From: Marinobacter qingdaonensis
GTDB lineage: Bacteria > Pseudomonadota > Gammaproteobacteria > Pseudomonadales > Oleiphilaceae
Direction of reading: 5' to 3'
Length of the DNA: 64,000 nt
NCBI RefSeq assembly: GCF_034555935.1
Contig: NZ_JAYDCJ010000003.1
Coordinates: 2,976,001 to 3,040,000, forward strand
This document shows, piece after piece, positions 9,563 to 18,388 of this stretch. The position numbers were made by a program, and so were the translations under genes. The notes beneath the pieces were generated by a model, which was not told the DNA's origin, did not search any database, and saw nothing but the letters and a program-made list of their open reading frames with translations. Numbering within the stretch: the first letter of the stretch is position 1; every line of letters begins with the position of its first letter.

Positions 9563-10306
9563 TCAGCGCAACATCCGCCGGAGGTTGGTTTTCATGGTGC
9601 TCCACACCGTCGGCGCATCCAGCTTCATCATGATTGGCAGGGACACGCCGTCCTGCCAATCCGGATTGAAGCCCTCGTAGCGGGCCTGCAAGGCCTGAAT
9701 GCCGGTCGGCACCGGCCGGTTCTCCCCCTGGGGCACGCTCTGGTAGCGGATTACCCCCGCCTCCGGGTCCCAGTCGGCTCCGGCCTGCTCCCGGGAGAAG
9801 TCGGCCAGCACTTCCCGCTCCCAGTTCGGCGTCGCCGGATCCTGAATGGTCATGGCCCCGCCGAAGGTGCGGCTCAGGGACACAAAACTGGTGGGAAAGG
9901 CGAAGGCAATCACGTACAGCCGTCGCAGCCCATACCGGCGTAACAGCCCCGGCAACAGGCGCCAGGCCGCCGTCGTGATCTTGGGATGGCCACGCGCCGC
10001 AGTGCGCACGTAGTAGTACTTGGAATGGATCAGCAACGCCTTGCGGCCCGTCCGGGCGATGGGTTCGAAGGTGAAGGTGAAATACCCCTGCAACGCCCCA
10101 TCGGCGTCCTCGAACAGCGCCAGCACCGTGCGCTCTTTCCGGCAGAAGCGGCAGAACCGTTGCCAGTCCTCCTGTTCCGGCAGCCGCAGGTCCAGATAAT
10201 CCAGGCGCAGGCGCCACATGGCATCCAGATCGAGGTCTGACGCCTCGGGCCCCGAGACAATGCGGGCATTCAGTTTCAGGCGGGTTTTGGGTTTCTTGCT
10301 GGTCAT
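9563..10306 (-). CDS. Conserved protein of unknown function, GNAT-like pattern
   Basis: A 247-residue soluble protein I do not recognise. It begins with a basic stretch (MTSKKPKTRLKLNAR). The central segment about 60-150 alternates predicted strands and helices (TVLALFEDADGALQGYF, then ALLIHSKYYYVRTAARG and LYVIAFAFPTSF), which resembles an acyltransferase fold, but no clear acetyl-CoA loop is visible. The final third contains no motif I can name. It is convergent with the OmpA gene (15-bp gap) and divergent from the GlxA-type regulator, which could therefore control it. Function not assigned. Confidence 0.75.
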   Translation of the reverse strand: MTSKKPKTRLKLNARIVSGPEASDLDLDAMWRLRLDYLDLRLPEQEDWQRFCRFCRKERTVLALFEDADGALQGYFTFTFEPIARTGRKALLIHSKYYYVRTAARGHPKITTAAWRLLPGLLRRYGLRRLYVIAFAFPTSFVSLSRTFGGAMTIQDPATPNWEREVLADFSREQAGADWDPEAGVIRYQSVPQGENRPVPTGIQALQARYEGFNPDWQDGVSLPIMMKLDAPTVWSTMKTNLRRMLR

Positions 10307-10376
10307 GAAAGCAGTCTCGCTGTGGTCGTTCGACTCCGGCTCCGCCGGTTCTGGCTCAGGTGTTCAAGGCTATCGA

Positions 10377-10407
10377 TTGACGCCGGGAGCCAGAACAGGC
10401 ATATATG
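10377..10407 (+). promoter_or_regulatory. Candidate sigma70 promoter of the GlxA-type regulator
   Basis: TTGACG (10377-10382) and TATATG (10402-10407) are separated by 19 nt; ATATAT one base earlier gives 18. The start codon is about 40 nt downstream. The -35 is good and the spacing is long. Confidence 0.4.
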
Positions 10408-10445
10408 ACTTTATTCACGCCATTTACGCCATCGCAAGATTTGCC

Positions 10446-11453
10446 ATGACAGATCCCAACCAGCCCACATCGCCGGACAGCCCCAGGCTGCGAATCAGCA
10501 TTCTGCTTGCCCAGGGCTGCTCGGCGACCAGCGTTGCCTCCATGCTGGAGGTCTTCGAGAGTATCAATTTCCTGGCATTGAGCCGGGGGGCGAGAGAAGC
10601 CCGGTTGCGGGTGACCACGGTGTCCCTGGACGGGCAACCGGTGACTGCATCCGGCGGCGTAACCCTGAGACCGACACACCGCATCGACACCGCGACCGAA
10701 GCGGACCTGGTCATTGTGCCTGGATTCCTGTTCCGGATTATGGAGCTGCTGCCCCGCCTGTCGGCTTGGCTGCCCTGGCTGCGCCAGCACCATGCCGCGG
10801 GCAGCACGATCGCCACGGTGTGCACCGGCGCCTTCCTGGCCGCCGAGGCCGGGCTGCTGGACCATCGGCGGGCGACCACACACTGGTATTACGCGGACAC
10901 CTTTCGCAAGCGCTATCCCAAGGTCAATTTGCAGGACAGCCAGACCGTCACCGTCGACGGCCAACTGCTGTGCTCCGGAGGTGCCACCGCAGGCAACGAC
11001 CTGCTGCTTTACCTCCTGGAGACCTTTGTCGACCGGGCGCTGGCGCGGGAATTCGCCAAGAAACTGCTGATCGACAGCAGTCGCACCGATCAGTCCCCCT
11101 ATCGAACGGCCTCATTCAACCGCCGCCACGAGGACGATGCCATCCATCGCGTCCAGGACTGGCTGGACCAGAACTACAGAGAGTCACTGCAGGTCGGGGC
11201 GCTGGCCGACCGGTTCGGCTTCAGCCACCGTAATTTTGTCCGCCGCTTCAAAGCCGCCACCCGCCAGTCGCCCGGCCAGTACCTGCAAAATCTCAGGTTG
11301 GAAGACGCCAAGCAGAGACTGGAATCGAGCAAGGCCTCGTTTGAGCAGATCACCTACCAGGTCGGGTACGAGGATCCGAATTCGTTCCGGCGCCTGTTCG
11401 CCGACCGGGTCGGCGTCTCGCCCATGGACTACCGACGCAAGTTCCAGCGTTGA
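10446..11453 (+). CDS. GlxA-family AraC-type transcriptional regulator
   Basis: A 335-residue regulator with an N-terminal DJ-1/PfpI-like ligand domain (about 15-195, with the elbow motif VCTGAFLAAEAGLL) and a C-terminal AraC double helix-turn-helix (about 235-335, including FGFSHRNFVRRFK and the closing GVSPMDYRRKF). Relatives respond to carnitine, arginine and other metabolites, but the ligand here cannot be read. The start at 10446 is preferred over the long upstream extension, which runs through the divergent gene leader. It is monocistronic. The divergent gene at 9563-10306 and the convergent methyltransferase are its possible targets, by position only. Confidence 0.9.
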   Translation: MTDPNQPTSPDSPRLRISILLAQGCSATSVASMLEVFESINFLALSRGAREARLRVTTVSLDGQPVTASGGVTLRPTHRIDTATEADLVIVPGFLFRIMELLPRLSAWLPWLRQHHAAGSTIATVCTGAFLAAEAGLLDHRRATTHWYYADTFRKRYPKVNLQDSQTVTVDGQLLCSGGATAGNDLLLYLLETFVDRALAREFAKKLLIDSSRTDQSPYRTASFNRRHEDDAIHRVQDWLDQNYRESLQVGALADRFGFSHRNFVRRFKAATRQSPGQYLQNLRLEDAKQRLESSKASFEQITYQVGYEDPNSFRRLFADRVGVSPMDYRRKFQR

Positions 11454-11468
11454 CTACCCCGCCCGAGG

Positions 11469-12290
11469 CTAATGAAGCGGGTCCAGGCGCACCAGCATGC
11501 CACGGTAATGGTTCAGGGAATGGTCCGAGTGGTAGGGAATCACGCATTCCTTGTCGTCATTACGCCACTGGTCCACCACCTCGCCCTTGAGCTCTTTGAT
11601 CTCCTCCAGCAGGTCCTCCGCCCCGTAGATCCGGTACGGACAGAACGCCGTGCTGATGTTCTGCAGGGTGACGTAGCTTTCCCGGGGATGGACCGGCAGC
11701 ATGTTGATCAGCAGGTGGGTCGGCCGGCTGGGCAGGCGTGCCACGATCGAACTCAGGGACTCCTCCACATATTGTAAAGAACCGGAGAACAACACCCAGT
11801 CGAGCTCGCCGCTCTGGCCCAGATCGTCCACGAAACTCAGGTGCGGCGGATTGCCGTTCTCCGCGGCAAACCGCCGGCCCTCGCGCGTAACCGCCGGTAC
11901 GTCGTAGATACGCCACTCGAAGGGCTCCGGGAAGTTCAGGTACTTCTGCAGCGCGTAGTACAGCACCCCGACATGGCCGCCGAAATCCAGCAGTGCCTGG
12001 TTCGGCTGCATCAACCGATTCAACCAGAACGCCACCGGGTAATCGCAGGGGGAAATGGCCTGCATTCGGAAGCGGTACATGTCGGCGGAGGCGGGGGCGT
12101 CGTTGTCGTAGCCCAGCGGTTTGCTGGCGGGCGCGTCGGCGCTGGCGGTGGCGAAGTCGGGGTACACGCCCTTGAACCAGTTGACGTTGGTGGCGTGGGC
12201 GAATTCCTTGGAATAGTGTCGATCCAGCGCGTGGTTGATGACTGGAATCTGTTCGAACTGATGCAGCAATTCCCTGGCACGTCGAAACAT
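11469..12290 (-). CDS. TIGR04325-type SAM methyltransferase
   Basis: A 273-residue putative methyltransferase. The segment LLDFGGHVGVLYYAL (about residue 105) is the degenerate glycine-rich SAM loop, followed by WRIYDVPAV and FVDDL, the pattern of the TIGR04325 family found in surface-polysaccharide and natural-product loci. Here it stands alone, convergent with the GlxA-type regulator, so no pathway is indicated. No signal peptide or membrane segment is present. Family call is from motif layout, and the substrate is unknown. Confidence 0.78.
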   Translation of the reverse strand: MFRRARELLHQFEQIPVINHALDRHYSKEFAHATNVNWFKGVYPDFATASADAPASKPLGYDNDAPASADMYRFRMQAISPCDYPVAFWLNRLMQPNQALLDFGGHVGVLYYALQKYLNFPEPFEWRIYDVPAVTREGRRFAAENGNPPHLSFVDDLGQSGELDWVLFSGSLQYVEESLSSIVARLPSRPTHLLINMLPVHPRESYVTLQNISTAFCPYRIYGAEDLLEEIKELKGEVVDQWRNDDKECVIPYHSDHSLNHYRGMLVRLDPLH

Positions 12291-12448
12291 GGCCTCTGCT
12301 CCTATCGAAGCCCATGATTATTAACCCTAGCAGGCAATGGCGATTTTTCACGCCCCGCCCGGGGACCGCTGACCGGTTTTTCCAGGCACCGCGCCACCGG
12401 TGCTGACCGCCTACACTTAAAACAGTCAACTCATCCTGCCGGTGAACC

Positions 12449-13051
12449 ATGACACAGCCCCATTCACAGCAGCTTCCCCCGCGCCTTCGTGAGCGCCTTG
12501 CCCCGCTCCTGTTCCTGGTTCTGGCGCTCTGGTCGGGTACCAGCACGGCTGCCTTGCGGTGCGGGTCGGCACTGGTGAGCGACGATGCCTGGCCGATCGA
12601 GGTGGAAGAGCGCTGCGGTCCGCCCGACTATGTGGCCGAATACCCCTCGGCCACTATCCCGGGCCTGGGCGTGGTGCAAACGGAAATGCACTGGTACTAC
12701 AACCCTGGCCCCCAGCGCTTCATCCAGCGGCTGACCTTCCGCAATGGCCGGCTGGCCCGGGTGGAAAGTCTAGGCTATGGGTTCCATCCGCCCAGGAGCG
12801 GCCGTTGCAGCCTCAACACCCTCCGGCATGTACAGAACGAGTACGAGTTGATTGCCCGCTGCGGGGAACCTGCGTCCAAGCGGATCGAGTGGCAATTGCC
12901 GCGACCACTGGGGCGGTACGAGAACTGGCAGGTGCTCCAGCCAGTGCTGATCCAGCAGTGGCTGTACGACTTCTCCGACAACCAGTTCCGTCAGGTAGTG
13001 ACCCTGCGGAACGGTCGGGTGGTGGAGATCCAGTCACGGCCCGGGCGCTAG
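12449..13051 (+). CDS. DUF2845 secreted protein
   Basis: A 200-residue exported protein with a signal peptide cleaved near TSTAALRCG. Four cysteines (in RCGSAL, ERCGPPD, SGRCSLN and IARCGEP) suggest two internal disulfides and two repeats of a small 'CG-P' module, which is the DUF2845 pattern also related to SmpA/OmlA-like folds. Function is unknown. It has a dedicated 158-bp upstream region and is convergent with the OsmC-YcaO gene 41 bp away. Confidence 0.82.
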   Translation: MTQPHSQQLPPRLRERLAPLLFLVLALWSGTSTAALRCGSALVSDDAWPIEVEERCGPPDYVAEYPSATIPGLGVVQTEMHWYYNPGPQRFIQRLTFRNGRLARVESLGYGFHPPRSGRCSLNTLRHVQNEYELIARCGEPASKRIEWQLPRPLGRYENWQVLQPVLIQQWLYDFSDNQFRQVVTLRNGRVVEIQSRPGR

Positions 13052-13092
13052 GCAGGGAGCGCGGCCCCTGCCCGGCCCAGGCGCGGACCGGT

Positions 13093-15285
13093 TCAGCCGG
13101 CCAGGCCGGCCTTGCGCGCCCGGGCGGCGTGCAGCTTCTTGTAGCTTTCAATCAGGCGCTGGTGCTTCTCCAGGCCCTCGAGCTGGCTGTTGGTGGGCGT
13201 CAGGCCGTGGAAGCGCACGCTGCCATCCACCGAGCCGACCACGGCAGCCATGGTGTCGTCGCCGTACATGCGGCGGAAATTGACGATGAAGTCGTCCAGT
13301 TCCAGCTCCTCGTCCAGGGTCACTTCCAGCACGGCGTACACGGCCCGGTAGAACAGGTTCCGTTCCACGGTGTTGTCGTTGAACTGCAGGAACATGTCGA
13401 CGAACTCCAGCGCCTCCTCATGCCACTGCAGGGCCAGGCAGATCAACAGTTTCAGTTCGAGGATGGTCAGCTGACCCCATACCGTGTTCTCATCAAACTC
13501 CACGCCAATCAGGTTGATGATGGTCATGTAGTTGTCGAGCTGGCTGGCCTCCAGGCGCTCCGCCAGATCCGCCAGCTGCTCGTCACTCAGGGTGTGCAGG
13601 TTGAGGATGTCCTCGCGGTAGTCCAGGGCCATGTTGGTGTTGTCCATGATCAGGTCTTCCACCGGGTAGACCTCGGAGTATCCGGGCACCAGGATCCGGC
13701 AGGTGGGCGCCCCCAGGTCCTCGTACACGGCCATGTACACTTCCTTGCCCATCTCCTCAAGAATGCCAAACAGGCCGGCGGCCTCCTGCTCGTTGGTGCC
13801 GGAGAAATCCCATTCGCAGAACTCGTAATCGGACTTGGCGCTGAAGAAGCGCCAGGACACCACCCCGGTGGAGTCGATGAAGTGCTCCACGAAGTTGTTG
13901 GGCTCGGTGACCGCCAGGCTGTTGAACGTGGGCGCCGGGACATCGTTCAGGCCCTCGAAACTGCGGCCCTGCATCAATTCGGTCAGGCTGCGCTCGAGCG
14001 CCACCTCGAAGTTGGGGTGGGCACCAAAGGAAGCAAAGACGCCGCCGTTGCGCGGGTTCATCAGGGTGACGCACATGACCGGGAACTGGCCGCCCAGGGA
14101 GGCGTCCTTCACCAGGATCGGGAAGCCCTGCTCTTCCAGGGCGCGAATGCCCTCCAGGATATCCGGGTACTTCTCCAGCACCTCCAGCGGCACGTCAGGC
14201 AGCGCCAGTTCCTGCTCCAGGATTTCCCGCTTCACGGCCCGTTCGAAGATCTCCGACAGGCACTGGACCTGGGCCTCGAACAGGGTGTTGCCGGCACTCA
14301 TGCCATTGCTCAGGAACAGGTTCTCGATCAGGTTGGACGGGAAGTACACCACCTCGCCGTCGGACTGGCGCACGAACGGCAGCGAGACAATGCCCCGCTC
14401 CACCTTGCCCGAGTTGGTGTCGATCAGGTGAGAGCCCCGCAGGTCACCGTCCGGGTTGTAGATGTCCAGGCTGTAGTCGTCGAGAATCCCGGCTGGCAGC
14501 TCATCGTTGGGCCCGGGTTTGAACCATTCCTCGTTGGGGTAATGGACGAAATCGCTGTTGGCAATTTCCTCACCGAAGTACTGGTCGTTGTAGAAGAAGT
14601 TGCAGTTCAAACGCTCGATGAACTCACCCAGAGCCGAGCACAGGGCGCTTTCCTTGGTGGAACCCTTGCCGTTGGTGAAGCACATGGGCGAGGCCGCATC
14701 CCGGATGTGCAACGACCACACGTGGGGCACGATGTTGCGCCAGGATGCAATCTCAATCTTCATGCCCAGATCGGCCAGGATGCCAGTCATGTTGGCGATG
14801 GTCTGCTCCAGCGGCAGGTCCTTGCCCTCGATGAAGGTGCGGGTGCCGCCCTCCGGCTCGGCCATCAGCAGGGCCTGGGCGTCTTCAGCCAGATTCTCGA
14901 CGGTTTCGATTTCGAAGGTGGGGCCGGTTTGCACCACCTTCTTGACCGTGCAGCGGTCGATGGAGCGCAGGATGCCCTGGCGGTCCTTGTCGGAAATGTC
15001 CTCCGGCAGCTCGACCTGGATCTTGAAGATCTGGTTGTAGCGGTTTTCCGGGTCGACGATGTTGTTCTGGGACAGCCGGATGTTGTGGGTCGGGATGTCC
15101 CGGGCCTTGCAGTAGACCCGCACGAAATAGGCCGCACACAGGGCGGACGACGCCAGGAAATAATCGAACGGGCTGGGGGCGGAGCCGTCGCCCTTGTAGC
15201 GGATGGGTTGGTCAGTAACGACAGTAAAATCATCAAACTTGGCTTCAAGTCTGAGGTTGTCGAGGAAGTTGACGTTGATTTCCAT
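13093..15285 (-). CDS. ycaO: OsmC-YcaO domain fusion protein
   Basis: A 730-residue protein. Residues about 1-140 form an OsmC/Ohr-like domain (start MEINVNFLDNLRLEAKFDDF); residues about 160-560 are a YcaO domain with the ATP-binding pattern ESALCSALGEFIERL and later EAQVQCLSEIFERAVKRE. The C-terminal part is acidic and helical. YcaO proteins activate amide backbones with ATP; E. coli YcaO assists RimO in methylthiolation of ribosomal protein S12, and similar OsmC-YcaO fusions carry that annotation. No RimO and no precursor peptide gene is adjacent, so the substrate is not given by context. Longer than E. coli YcaO because of the N-terminal domain. Confidence 0.9.
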   Translation of the reverse strand: MEINVNFLDNLRLEAKFDDFTVVTDQPIRYKGDGSAPSPFDYFLASSALCAAYFVRVYCKARDIPTHNIRLSQNNIVDPENRYNQIFKIQVELPEDISDKDRQGILRSIDRCTVKKVVQTGPTFEIETVENLAEDAQALLMAEPEGGTRTFIEGKDLPLEQTIANMTGILADLGMKIEIASWRNIVPHVWSLHIRDAASPMCFTNGKGSTKESALCSALGEFIERLNCNFFYNDQYFGEEIANSDFVHYPNEEWFKPGPNDELPAGILDDYSLDIYNPDGDLRGSHLIDTNSGKVERGIVSLPFVRQSDGEVVYFPSNLIENLFLSNGMSAGNTLFEAQVQCLSEIFERAVKREILEQELALPDVPLEVLEKYPDILEGIRALEEQGFPILVKDASLGGQFPVMCVTLMNPRNGGVFASFGAHPNFEVALERSLTELMQGRSFEGLNDVPAPTFNSLAVTEPNNFVEHFIDSTGVVSWRFFSAKSDYEFCEWDFSGTNEQEAAGLFGILEEMGKEVYMAVYEDLGAPTCRILVPGYSEVYPVEDLIMDNTNMALDYREDILNLHTLSDEQLADLAERLEASQLDNYMTIINLIGVEFDENTVWGQLTILELKLLICLALQWHEEALEFVDMFLQFNDNTVERNLFYRAVYAVLEVTLDEELELDDFIVNFRRMYGDDTMAAVVGSVDGSVRFHGLTPTNSQLEGLEKHQRLIESYKKLHAARARKAGLAG

Positions 15286-15511
15286 TACGAGGGTACCAGC
15301 GTTGGAGAATTGGGCGCGCCGTGGCTTGATTGACCCGCCATTATCCAGTTTTTGGTGCCGCTCGTCTTGGGTGATTACCAGTACGCCGCCCTCCTTCCGT
15401 CGGCCTGGGCCCTCTGGACTTTATGGGCACTTTCACTTCCAATGGAGGCGTCGCTCAATTCCGCCTGGAGTACTCGCGACAGCTATCAGCCACAGTCAAC
15501 AAGGAAGACTT

Positions 15512-16435
15512 ATGAAACAACAACCCATTGTGAAAGGCGTGATGCTCGTGTCCGGCGCCGCTGTGCTTGCGGCCTGTGGCGGAGGTGGCGGCGGCGGAGG
15601 CAGTTCGAGCTCTGCCCTGTCTCTCGATACCGAAAACTACGCCAACAAGCAGATTGCCATCTCGGCCGACGCCAATGTCCAGAACCTGGTCGGACTCTAC
15701 GATGGCATTGCCGAAGGACTGGCGCTGGTTGGGGAAGTTGAGGGCACCCTGCTGCCCGCCGGCGCAGAAGAATCGACCACCGTGGACTGTGACGGGGGCG
15801 GAACCCTCACGGTGTCCTACGTGGAAAACGGTCAGGGTGCGGAACAGTCCCTGACGTTCAACGCCTGTGTCGTCACCACCAGCAGCTACGGCGCCGTGCT
15901 GCTGAACGGTGGCTACGACGCGGTGCTCACCGTCTCGGGTGAGACTGAGGCCAGCGCCTCCGCCAGTTACGATATCACGGGGGAGCGACTAACGACCGGC
16001 GAGCCACTGCAAATCCTCGGCTCCACCGACATTCGAATCGTCAGTGGAGCCGGCGGCAACCCCGACAACTTCAGCCTGACCAATACGATTGACGCCTTTG
16101 AAATCAAACTGGGCTCCGACTACGCCGCCATCACCGGCGGTGACATTCGGATCAACCGCACCGAGTCCACCACCGAGTTCAGCATCGCCGGCAAAATCCT
16201 CGGCTCGGACATCGGCGGCTATGTCCAACTCTCAACCCCGGCACCGGTCGTGATTTCCGACACCGAGGCCTGCCCGATCGAGGGCATCATCAGAATCGCC
16301 AGTGATGGCAGCGCCGAGGTGCGTTACGGCAGCAGTGCCAGCGGCACGGCACAGGCGGTGGCGGTCTGGATTGATGGTCAGGTGGTCGAGAGTTACCCCG
16401 ATTGCAGCACTGTGGGCTTTACCAACGGATATTGA
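15512..16435 (+). CDS. Secreted lipoprotein of unknown function
   Basis: A 307-residue lipoprotein with signal peptide and lipobox LAAC, then a run of eight glycines and a serine linker before the folded part. The mature region is beta-rich, acidic and contains few cysteines (VDCDG, FNACV, EACPIEG, YPDCS), likely two disulfides. I recognise no family. The start at 15512 has AAGGAAG just upstream; the much longer frame runs back through the divergent YcaO leader. It is probably anchored in the outer membrane. Monocistronic. Confidence 0.82.
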   Translation: MKQQPIVKGVMLVSGAAVLAACGGGGGGGGSSSSALSLDTENYANKQIAISADANVQNLVGLYDGIAEGLALVGEVEGTLLPAGAEESTTVDCDGGGTLTVSYVENGQGAEQSLTFNACVVTTSSYGAVLLNGGYDAVLTVSGETEASASASYDITGERLTTGEPLQILGSTDIRIVSGAGGNPDNFSLTNTIDAFEIKLGSDYAAITGGDIRINRTESTTEFSIAGKILGSDIGGYVQLSTPAPVVISDTEACPIEGIIRIASDGSAEVRYGSSASGTAQAVAVWIDGQVVESYPDCSTVGFTNGY

Positions 16436-16510
16436 ACGCATCAGTGCGGGAGGTTCGCTGAGGAATCCCCCGCACTGCCAACACCTGCCACGCTCAACGC
16501 CAACGGCCGC

Positions 16511-16669
16511 TCACTTCTTGGCGATGATGTATACGGCGTGCACAATCCCCGGCAGATAGCCCAGTAACGTCAACACAATATTGATCCAGAAGTGCTTACC
16601 CAAGCCGACCTGCAAGAACACTCCCAGGGGCGGCAAAAGAATGGCAACGATGATGCGAACAATATCCAT
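16511..16669 (-). CDS. YqaE/Pmp3-family small membrane protein
   Basis: A 52-residue proteolipid: MDIVRIIVAILLPPLGVF, a second helix WINIVLTLLGYLPGIVHA and the C-terminal IIAKK. This is the complete UPF0057/Pmp3 pattern: two membrane helices with LPPLG after the first and GxLPGxxHA in the second. GGAGAG precedes the ATG at 16669. Family members are induced by osmotic, salt or cold stress and influence membrane potential. Neighbours are other stress-type genes. It is short enough to be missed by automatic gene calling. Confidence 0.92.
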   Translation of the reverse strand: MDIVRIIVAILLPPLGVFLQVGLGKHFWINIVLTLLGYLPGIVHAVYIIAKK

Positions 16670-16781
16670 GGCGTCTCTCCATGTGTTGTGGCCCGGATTC
16701 GCGGGTTAATCCAGGACAGGACTTTCGGGACCTCGGACGGCGATCAGAGCGTCGGTCGACTCACCATACCGGGCGCGATCA

Positions 16782-17186
16782 TCACGTCAGGTCCTGAAAG
16801 GGGTTGTAGGCCACCTCCCAGTAGTGGCCCTCGGTGTCCTGGAAATAGCCGGAATAGCCGCCCCAGAACACCTCCTCCGCCGGTTTGGTGAGGGTGGCAC
16901 CGGCGGCTACTGCCTGCTGGAGCAGCGCATCCACCTCCGCTTTGGTTGCCACATTGTGGGCCAGGGTAATGCCGGAGAAGCCCGGTTCGGTGCTCGCCGG
17001 AAGCCCGAGATCTTTCAGCAGCTCGGCCCGGGGATACAGCGCCAGCCAAGTGTCTTGCAGGCTGAAGAAGGAAATGCCGCCACCCTCGAACTCATGGCGC
17101 GGCAACCCCAGGCCCTCGCCGTAAAACCGGGTGGCCCGTTCCAGATCATCGACCCCCAGGGTGACCAGGCTGATCTTTGCTTTCAT
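16782..17186 (-). CDS. VOC-superfamily glyoxalase-like protein
   Basis: A 134-residue single VOC (glyoxalase/bleomycin-resistance fold) protein: LVTLGVDDLERATRFYGEGLGLP opens the first beta-alpha-beta unit, and GYSGYFQDTEGHYWEVAYNP closes the second with the usual metal-site Glu. Substrate is unknown; the family includes glyoxalases, dioxygenases and resistance proteins. It is followed by the hemerythrin gene on the same strand (upstream in transcription), 80 bp away. Confidence 0.87.
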   Translation of the reverse strand: MKAKISLVTLGVDDLERATRFYGEGLGLPRHEFEGGGISFFSLQDTWLALYPRAELLKDLGLPASTEPGFSGITLAHNVATKAEVDALLQQAVAAGATLTKPAEEVFWGGYSGYFQDTEGHYWEVAYNPFQDLT

Positions 17187-17266
17187 GACTGCACTCCTTG
17201 CAGCGGCGGTAGGCTCCCCTGGCCGTCGCGTCTGTTCGGTTGAGCCTGGGCGTTTGTCCGCCCGGC

Positions 17267-17710
17267 TTACGGCGTTTCCGCCCGTTTGTCCATTTCACCC
17301 CGATAGTCAGCCCCGAGGGACGTTTTATCGGCATCCGCCAGTACCTTGCCGGCCACGGTGAACACCTCTTTTTCCTCTTCCTCGAGGTGGTGCAACAGCT
17401 TGTGGGCCAGGTTCTTGGCGTGCGCCAGCCAGCCCGGCGAGTCCTCCTCGGCGGACGAGACCGCTTCAATCAACTCATCCAGCTCGTGATGCTCCGCGAC
17501 GCTGTGCCGGGCCTGTTCCTGGGTCGTGTCGTACTGCATCAGCGGCACGTAAAAATGCCGCTCCTCGGCAAGCGCATGGTCCGCTAACTCTTTCTTCAGG
17601 TTGAGAAACAGCCGCTTGCGTTCGTCACTGGCTCCACTGGTCGCCAGCACTTGTTCGATCATTTTGCGCTGTTTGTCGTGATCGGCCCGAAGCTCTTCAA
17701 AAATGGTCAT
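17267..17710 (-). CDS. Hemerythrin HHE-domain protein
   Basis: A 147-residue cytoplasmic four-helix protein with the spaced iron ligands of the HHE family: DHDKQ (His10), DHALAEERHF, EHHELDELI and HKLLHHLEEEEKEV. Such proteins bind a di-iron centre and sense or scavenge oxygen, nitric oxide or peroxide. No N-terminal or C-terminal signalling domain is fused. Preceded on the same strand by the cupin gene. Function is by family only. Confidence 0.88.
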   Translation of the reverse strand: MTIFEELRADHDKQRKMIEQVLATSGASDERKRLFLNLKKELADHALAEERHFYVPLMQYDTTQEQARHSVAEHHELDELIEAVSSAEEDSPGWLAHAKNLAHKLLHHLEEEEKEVFTVAGKVLADADKTSLGADYRGEMDKRAETP

Positions 17711-17800
17711 GGATCGCCTCCCTGATTCGTGGCGTTGACGGTCCCAAAAGCTACGTCAGGCAACCGGCATTGGTTCGCCCCATCCGGCCCGGACCGAAAA

Positions 17801-18247
17801 CTAGTCGTTGATGCCCTCAATGGGAATCGCGTCCAGGGGGGCCACAAAGCCAATGTACAGAACACAGTCCGCGCCCGCATGACAGTATGCTGAGTGCGGC
17901 AGTTCCGCGGGTCCGTACGCGTACTCGCCGACGCTGATGGTCTCTTTCTCATGGTTCTCGTACACGACCTCCAGCGTGCCAGACACCAGCACCATACGCT
18001 CCTGGGAGGTGTGAAAATGTGGGGGTATCTCGAAATCCCCGGGCACCTTGAAAAAAATGTCAAGATTGGTGTCGGCCGGATCTCCCTTCAGTACAGCGAT
18101 CTGGCAGCCTTCCGGGATGAAATCCGGGCACGGCATCCACTCAAGCCCCGGGTCCTCGTGGGAAATGACCAATGGTTTTTCCTGTGCGCTGACACAGGCG
18201 CAGGCAGCGGCAAGACTGATAGTGAAAGCGAGCGGAGTGGCGTTCAT
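17801..18247 (-). CDS. Periplasmic cupin-domain protein
   Basis: A 148-residue protein with a signal peptide ending near CVSAQE and a single cupin barrel (about 60-135): PPHFHTSQERMVLVSGTLEVVY holds the His-His-Glu metal motif 1, and GPAELPHSAYC contains the motif 2 His. A cysteine pair near the N-terminus (MPCPDF, EGCQI) may form a disulfide. The ATG at 18247 is preferred because GAGGGA lies upstream. Substrate unknown. Confidence 0.83.
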   Translation of the reverse strand: MNATPLAFTISLAAACACVSAQEKPLVISHEDPGLEWMPCPDFIPEGCQIAVLKGDPADTNLDIFFKVPGDFEIPPHFHTSQERMVLVSGTLEVVYENHEKETISVGEYAYGPAELPHSAYCHAGADCVLYIGFVAPLDAIPIEGIND

Positions 18248-18388
18248 GGCTTGATCCCTCTTTCGATTCTTGGTGATACCCAGAACTCTCAGAGACATCC
18301 ACACTCCGCAACAGAGAGCAGCTTTAATCAACCATAGCACAGGCCAGAACGACCGGGTGGTGCGACCCGAGGGAACTTGCCAGCCTCG

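Noticed and set aside
16442..16477. 9-bp inverted repeat after the lipoprotein gene as terminator
   Set aside because: Loop of 18 bases, no T-run; weak, kept out of the list.
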